A DNA stretch of 34,935 nt, taken from the IMG/VR virus record IMGVR_UViG_3300046452_000229, positions 1 to 34,935 of that record. One strand, given 5' to 3'. Positions 31,142 to 34,935 of this stretch are shown piece by piece. A program made the translations under genes and the position numbers. The notes under the pieces are model-generated. The model worked only from the letters and a program-made list of their open reading frames with translations. It searched no databases and was not told the DNA's origin. The first letter of the stretch is position 1; each line of letters starts with the position of its first letter. The DNA comes from a virus.

Positions 31142-31426
31142 ATGGAACGTAACCTCGCTCAAGCCGCGACCCAGCTCGGCCTGACCCGGACCCAGCTGAT
31201 TGCTCTCATGCAGGAAAAAGGTCTGCTCAATGAACGTCGATTGCCGGCCTACCCCACCCGTGACCGCGAGTACCTGCGGATCAAGGACGGCCAGTGGTTT
31301 CACGAGAAGTACGGCCTGCAGTACACCCAGTCGACCAAGGTCAGACAAGCCGGCATCCGCTGGCTGGCCGACCAGTTGGGCATCGACCTTCCTGCCATCC
31401 CGACAGACAACCGTGACGTGGCCTAG
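31142..31426 (+). CDS. KilA-C (antirepressor C-terminal) domain protein
   Basis: This 94-residue protein consists of the DNA-binding domain found at the C-terminus of phage antirepressors: AATQLGLTRTQLIALMQEKGLL, PTRDREYLRIKDGQWFHEKYG and STKVRQAGIRWLADQLGI. The N-terminal domain of full antirepressors is absent, so it is a stand-alone form. A strong GAGGAGG precedes the ATG at 31142. It could bind DNA or interfere with the repressor. Confidence 0.72.
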   Translation: MERNLAQAATQLGLTRTQLIALMQEKGLLNERRLPAYPTRDREYLRIKDGQWFHEKYGLQYTQSTKVRQAGIRWLADQLGIDLPAIPTDNRDVA

Positions 31427-31592
31427 GGAATACGCCCGCCAGATCATCGCTATGCGGACACGAGAGGAGCGCAATGCCGCGCTCCTCGAAGTGCCCGAAC
31501 ATCTGCGCGAGCTGACCAAACGCCACTGCCTGAACGCCTGGAACCACCCGGCAAGAACACAACGCAAGGAGGCCCAACAAAGCCATGAGTAA
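31413..31592 (+). CDS. Small conserved phage protein
   Basis: This 59-residue protein starts with GTG inside the end of the KilA-C gene (14-base overlap). It reads MTWPREYARQIIAMRTREERNAALLEVPEHLRELTKRHCL and so on; similar short proteins with PREYA...EVPEHLR are common in Pseudomonas phage early operons. Role unknown. The start is supported by frame coupling more than by its weak ribosome site. Confidence 0.62.
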   Translation: MTWPREYARQIIAMRTREERNAALLEVPEHLRELTKRHCLNAWNHPARTQRKEAQQSHE

Positions 31593-31902
31593 CACAGCAC
31601 AGAACCCGCTCCGCCTGCATCCAGCGCCGGAGTCAGCCACCGTCGAGCTGCTTTACCGCATCTTCGGCGACGTCCTGATCCCGCTGGACAAAGTGCGTGA
31701 GCAGTACTTCCGCAACCTCAACGAGCAATCGTTCGTGGCCGAGATCAGCAGCGGCCGCATCCAGCTCCCCATCACCACGCTGGATACAAGCCGCAAGGCA
31801 CCGAAGTACGCACACATCCGACACGTCGCGTCACTAATCGATATCCGTGCCTACAAGGCCGACGAAGACATGCAGCGACAGCAGGACGAATCTCCCGAGT
31901 AG
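31585..31902 (+). CDS. PrtN-like (pyocin activator) protein 1
   Basis: This 105-residue protein matches the PyocinActivator family: VELLYRIFGDVLIPLDKVREQYF (about 20-42), VAEISSGRIQLPITTLDTSRK, then YAHIRHVASLIDIRA. PrtN of P. aeruginosa activates pyocin genes. Phage-borne members are frequent near integrases and act as regulators or directionality factors. AAGGAGG precedes the ATG, which overlaps the end of the upstream gene. A second, divergent paralogue lies 0.9 kb downstream. Confidence 0.85.
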   Translation: MSNTAQNPLRLHPAPESATVELLYRIFGDVLIPLDKVREQYFRNLNEQSFVAEISSGRIQLPITTLDTSRKAPKYAHIRHVASLIDIRAYKADEDMQRQQDESPE

Positions 31903-31960
31903 CCCCCACAAACCTTACGGCTGCCACCACCTGCCAACGACATCACCAGGAGCACACCAC

Positions 31961-32380
31961 ATGACCGCAATTCAGATCTGCGCACTCATCGCCCTGATCG
32001 CCTTCGCCGGACTACTTATCTGGGCCGGCTACAAGATGGGCCACAGCGACGGAAAGTCCGCTGGCATGAAGAAAGGCGACGAGATCCAACGCGCCGAAAG
32101 CGCCAAGACCAGTCGCGAACTGCGGGCGTCCCGCGATTTCATCCAGGCCGACCACCGGGGCCTGGCACAGCTCTGCACGCGACAGGAGAAGGCTCAGCGT
32201 ATGGGTGAGCCAGAACGCCAAACACTGCTCGACATCGCCGAAAAGCTCCGGATCGCCACCGAGACCTTCGCCGCCTTCCGCACCGGCAAAAAACTGGAAC
32301 GCGAAACCTGCGCCTTGCGCGACCAGGCGCTCACCCTCGCCGCTCTGCTGGAACCGTCAAAGCAGGAGAACGCAGCATGA
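31961..32380 (+). CDS. Membrane-anchored coiled-coil protein
   Basis: This 139-residue protein has one N-terminal membrane segment (ICALIALIAFAGLLIWAGYKMG, about 5-26), followed by a Lys/Glu/Arg-rich helical region that would sit in the cytoplasm or periplasm. AGGAG lies eight bases before the ATG at 31961; 58 non-coding bases precede it. Superinfection exclusion or host-membrane modification are possible for such early proteins, but nothing in the sequence proves it. Confidence 0.65.
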   Translation: MTAIQICALIALIAFAGLLIWAGYKMGHSDGKSAGMKKGDEIQRAESAKTSRELRASRDFIQADHRGLAQLCTRQEKAQRMGEPERQTLLDIAEKLRIATETFAAFRTGKKLERETCALRDQALTLAALLEPSKQENAA

Positions 32381-32775
32381 ACAGGATCCTCACCGACTCC
32401 AGCATTCACCCCAGCCCGGCTCACGCTCAATCATCGGTTGATGTACCAACTCGCTATCGAACCTCGGAGGAAAGCGGCGTGCAAAAGGATCAGAACAACA
32501 TACAATCCATGACCGCTTTGCTCTGCAAGGAAGTCCGGGTCGACACACCAGAAACAAACAGCCTCTGCTGCGCAGCAGCAGGCATTATTGCTCCTTCCAG
32601 CAGCATCACCGAAGTGCTTACCCCCCACGAAAAGCTGCGCGGGGCAGCCACACCCAATGCAGCGCTAATCGCTCAGAATAGCCCGCCCGCGCAGCCTGTC
32701 TTGGGGTATAAGCAGGGAGGTCGCGACGAAGCCTGGGAGTCGTGCGTGGAGTACTTGGAGGGGCCAGAAGAATGA
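32377..32775 (+). CDS. Hypothetical left-operon protein
   Basis: This 132-residue protein starts with ATGA overlap on the previous stop and has AGGAG at the right distance. The sequence is low in order-forming residues, rich in Ser, Pro, Ala and Gln, and ends with an acidic AWESCVEYLEGPEE. I find no known domain. The ending resembles small Pseudomonas phage proteins whose conserved part is only the last 25 residues or so. Confidence 0.55.
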   Translation: MNRILTDSSIHPSPAHAQSSVDVPTRYRTSEESGVQKDQNNIQSMTALLCKEVRVDTPETNSLCCAAAGIIAPSSSITEVLTPHEKLRGAATPNAALIAQNSPPAQPVLGYKQGGRDEAWESCVEYLEGPEE

Positions 32776-32834
32776 CCTTTTTCAGCTCAACTCCGAACAA
32801 TCCAAACGAAAGTGAAATGCTGGAGACTGCATGA
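32772..32834 (+). CDS. 20-codon coupling peptide ahead of prtN 2
   Basis: A 20-residue frame (MTFFSSTPNN...) is linked by ATGA overlaps to the gene before it and to the PrtN-like gene after it, with GGAGG ten bases upstream. The exact tiling suggests that ribosomes pass from one gene to the next through it. It may have no function as a peptide. Confidence 0.4.
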   Translation: MTFFSSTPNNPNESEMLETA

Positions 32835-33100
32835 ATACTCTCTTCTTATTAATGGCTCAATATGAGGGGCAAGCAGTCATCCCGCTCGATCGAGTATGTA
32901 AAGATTACATGCACCTGACTGTTGAAAAATTCAAACGCAAGCAGTTAGATGGAGAAATCGACATCCCAGTCGTCCGCATGGGAGCTAACACCCAAAAAGC
33001 CGCTCTCGGCATCCACCTGAAAGATTTAGCTGACTACATTGACAGACAACGTGAAAAAGCAAAAACAGAACAAAACAGATTAATGGGAAGGGCAGCGTGA
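32831..33100 (+). CDS. PrtN-like (pyocin activator) protein 2
   Basis: This 89-residue protein is a closer match to the PrtN family core than paralogue 1: NTLFLLMAQYEGQAVIPLDRVCKDYM, KRKQLDGEIDIPVVRMG, then LKDLADYIDRQ. It is the last left-operon gene, convergent to the integrase unit, where an excisionase-type regulator would be expected. GGAG lies five bases before the ATG. A bidirectional terminator follows at once. AT-richer than genes before it. Confidence 0.88.
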   Translation: MNTLFLLMAQYEGQAVIPLDRVCKDYMHLTVEKFKRKQLDGEIDIPVVRMGANTQKAALGIHLKDLADYIDRQREKAKTEQNRLMGRAA

Positions 33101-33102
33101 AA

Positions 33103-33125
33103 AAAGGGGGCACAGCCCCCTTTCT
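33103..33125. terminator. Bidirectional intrinsic terminator
   Basis: AAAGGGGGC and GCCCCCTTT with a three-base loop form a 9-bp stem. On the plus strand it is followed by CTTCC after TTT; on the minus strand by TTT in a T6 run. It closes both the left operon and the integrase-membrane protein unit. Confidence 0.8.
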
Positions 33126-33130
33126 TCCTA

Positions 33131-33814
33131 TCAGGATTTGTTCGAGTCACAAAGACTTGATCGAAGTGAATCATCATCGCGACAAGCTATCCGAATGGCC
33201 TCTTTTAGAGATTCCGACCGGGTTTCGTACCAATAGTTATCAACAACGAGATACCTGATTTTCGTCTTCTCGTTACGCAAACCAACAGCCCGCAACGCCA
33301 CATCCACCAGGGCTAATAGCCTATTAGTAGGAATCACATCATATTGCACCTCGAATATTGCGGCTACAGGCTGCATGTAATCCCTACTACTCAACGGCGG
33401 CATTCTAAATTTATGCACATTGTGCGCAGGCAAATCTTTTCCATCTAGCTCATGAAACTCAACAGCGGGAATCGAGCTTATATTACCACCAGGAAGCGTT
33501 GCACTTCCGTTATCATCAAGATCACCGTACACATCCTTTGTAGTTTTAAAGATAAAAGACTGAGGGCCAGGCGGCATCACAGAAAAAGACTTTACAACCT
33601 GATCAACTGGGGTCTCGTTATTCAACTGAAATATATAATACCGCCCATACGGCCTTATAAAATCCAACGTGACATCTTTTACAAAGTATCCATAAATGCT
33701 TGCAACAAGAAAGCCGACGCCGCCAGTTGTCACTAGGAGGCCTAGACCGGCCACCCCCAACAATCTCAATCTCGCAACTAATCCTTTTTCTTTTTTAGAA
33801 AGAGCCTTCCTCAC
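33131..33814 (-). CDS. Membrane-anchored cargo protein, function unknown
   Basis: This 227-residue protein has a basic N-terminus (RKALSKKEKGLVARLR), one long membrane segment at about 17-46 (LLGVAGLGLLVTTGGVGFLVASIYGYF), and a large soluble domain that should face the periplasm. It starts with GTG after GGGAG. It lies 29 bases behind the integrase on the same strand and ends at a terminator, so it is probably co-transcribed with the integrase and expressed in the lysogen. It is more AT-rich than the integrase. No known family is recognised. Superinfection exclusion or another lysogenic conversion role is an inference from position only. Confidence 0.7.
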   Translation of the reverse strand: MRKALSKKEKGLVARLRLLGVAGLGLLVTTGGVGFLVASIYGYFVKDVTLDFIRPYGRYYIFQLNNETPVDQVVKSFSVMPPGPQSFIFKTTKDVYGDLDDNGSATLPGGNISSIPAVEFHELDGKDLPAHNVHKFRMPPLSSRDYMQPVAAIFEVQYDVIPTNRLLALVDVALRAVGLRNEKTKIRYLVVDNYWYETRSESLKEAIRIACRDDDSLRSSLCDSNKS

Positions 33815-33843
33815 TACAATCTCCCTTCACGAACAATAAAGTA

Positions 33844-34935
33844 TCAACTCAATATTTTTTCCATGTGGCACCACCCAGTATATCGATCTCCCTTTCCTCG
33901 CAGATGGGTATATCGCCGAAGTGAGTTCCAATCCCTGTGCCCGGATACACTCGATACCCTAGGGATGTCCCAGTCCATCTCAAACAGCCGGCTCACGCCT
34001 TCATGCCGCAGGTCATGGAAATGCAGGTCTTCAATTCCCAGCAGCGGGCACGCCCGCGTGAATGAGGCCGATACTGATTTGGCGTTATAGGGAAAGATCT
34101 CCCGCTCAGTCCTGGGCATGCTGTGCAGGATCGCCCAAGCCTCATCCGGTAGATGACACCACACGTCATTGCCGATCTTCTGCCCGGGGTTCTTCATGTC
34201 GCGCACCAGGACGGCCTGCCGGTTTTCGTCGAGATCATCCCAGCGGATCCGCGTGATCTCTTCCTGCCGGCGCGTCGAGAAGATCGCAAAGGCGATGATC
34301 TTCGGCATGTCGATCTGGGCTTTGCGCCGCGTCTGCATCTCGAAGAAATGCTTCATCAGCTTGTCCAGCTCTTCCAGCGTCGGCCGCCGGTTGCGCTCCT
34401 TGCTCTTGCTCACCATGCCGAGTTTGCGCAACACCTTACGGGCATCCGGCATTGCCAGCGGATCGACCTCATAGCCCCAGGCTGGCCGCGCCACGGACAG
34501 CACCGCCCCCAAGTGCGAAAGGTCGTTGCCGACCGTCTGTGCCTGGACGCCGCCGCCCTCCTCACTCATCCGCCATTGCGCGAACTCCACCAGCTTCTGA
34601 CTGTTCAGCGCCGAGTCGTCGAGCTCGCCCAGCCAGGTGTCCTTGATCGCTTTCAGCGTGGCGTTTTTGGTCTTGCCCAGCGGCCGGATCTTTTCGTATT
34701 CCTCCAGGTACTGTTCGATCATCTTTTTGATCGTCACACCCTTGCGGTTCGCGCGCTCGATGCCCCCAGGCTCCGCCAGCTCCGTCTCGCGGCGTTTGAT
34801 CCAGGCCTGGGCAACCTGCTTGCGGTCGAAGGTCTGGCTTTCCTGATAAACTGTCTTCCCGTCCCGATTGATCCGTATTTGCGCCGTATAGGCCGTCGAG
34901 TTGTCCTTGCGCTTGCGTGATGTGATCGTGCCCAT
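33844..34935 (-). CDS. int: Tyrosine site-specific integrase
   Basis: This 363-residue phage integrase has an N-terminal arm-binding part (SRKRKDNSTAYTAQIRINRDGKTVYQES), a core-binding helical domain, and the catalytic domain. Residues visible are Arg223 (STRRQEEITRIRW), a Lys in MKNPGQKIG (about 248-253), His307-x2-Arg310 (HFHDLRHEG), His333 (SGHRDW) and nucleophile Tyr342 (RRYTHL). It is complete; its ATG is the last three bases of the window. The attachment site should lie beyond the right edge. Confidence 0.96.
   Translation of the reverse strand: MGTITSRKRKDNSTAYTAQIRINRDGKTVYQESQTFDRKQVAQAWIKRRETELAEPGGIERANRKGVTIKKMIEQYLEEYEKIRPLGKTKNATLKAIKDTWLGELDDSALNSQKLVEFAQWRMSEEGGGVQAQTVGNDLSHLGAVLSVARPAWGYEVDPLAMPDARKVLRKLGMVSKSKERNRRPTLEELDKLMKHFFEMQTRRKAQIDMPKIIAFAIFSTRRQEEITRIRWDDLDENRQAVLVRDMKNPGQKIGNDVWCHLPDEAWAILHSMPRTEREIFPYNAKSVSASFTRACPLLGIEDLHFHDLRHEGVSRLFEMDWDIPRVSSVSGHRDWNSLRRYTHLRGKGDRYTGWCHMEKILS

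Noticed and set aside
1-34935. tRNA genes, CRISPR arrays, insertion sequences, attachment-site repeats
   Set aside because: None could be identified by reading. No paired core repeats are visible because both prophage ends lie outside the window.

Overview
The window is almost all of one integrated temperate phage (prophage), very probably in a Pseudomonas. This rests on GC-rich coding, PrtN-type (pyocin activator) regulators, and a Pseudomonas-style layout in which an integrase and PrtN genes sit at one end. The right edge falls exactly on the first codon of the integrase. The left edge cuts the spanin gene, so host flanks and attachment sites are outside the window. I saw no tRNA, rRNA, CRISPR array or insertion sequence.

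Layout, right to left. 33.1-34.9 kb: tyrosine integrase with a membrane-protein cargo gene behind it (minus strand). 30.3-33.1 kb: plus-strand left early operon of small genes, including a KilA-C-domain protein and two PrtN-like proteins, read from a promoter (PL) covered by repressor operators. 27.9-30.2 kb: AT-rich two-gene minus-strand module, an AAA ATPase followed by a DUF4435/TOPRIM protein. This is the composition of the PARIS (AriA/AriB) anti-phage system. 27.1-27.8 kb: CI-type repressor (plus) divergent from a Cro-like gene (minus), with three operators between them. 23.2-27.1 kb: minus-strand early operon of Cro-like protein, CII-like regulator, TraR/DksA-type zinc finger, primase-helicase and Q-like regulator. 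A structured non-coding stretch lies between cro and cII. 22.7-23.2 kb: non-coding region with about nine copies of an ATGGGACA octamer next to the primase genes, a candidate replication origin. 22.3-22.7 kb: a plus-strand DUF1883 moron and a small minus-strand gene. 13.6-22.2 kb: holin, probable cos region, then a lambda-like head module (terminase, gpW, portal, protease/scaffold, decoration, capsid, FII, gpZ). 1.1-13.6 kb: a P2-like contractile tail module (V, W, J, I, fibre, fibre assembly, sheath, tube, E/E', tape measure, U, X, D). 1-1.0 kb: GH19 endolysin and nested Rz/Rz1 spanins.

How it works together. CI would hold PR and PL silent through operators of the form TAACC-N5-GGTTA. Induction, probably by SOS autocleavage of CI, starts the early operons. 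The Q-like protein at the end of the right early operon precedes a strong terminator and then the late genes. The late operon is itself punctuated by intrinsic terminators, which fits an antitermination mechanism. In the lysogen the ATPase/TOPRIM module has its own promoter and lies between CI and the left operators, the position of rexAB in lambda. It would serve as prophage-encoded immunity against other phages.
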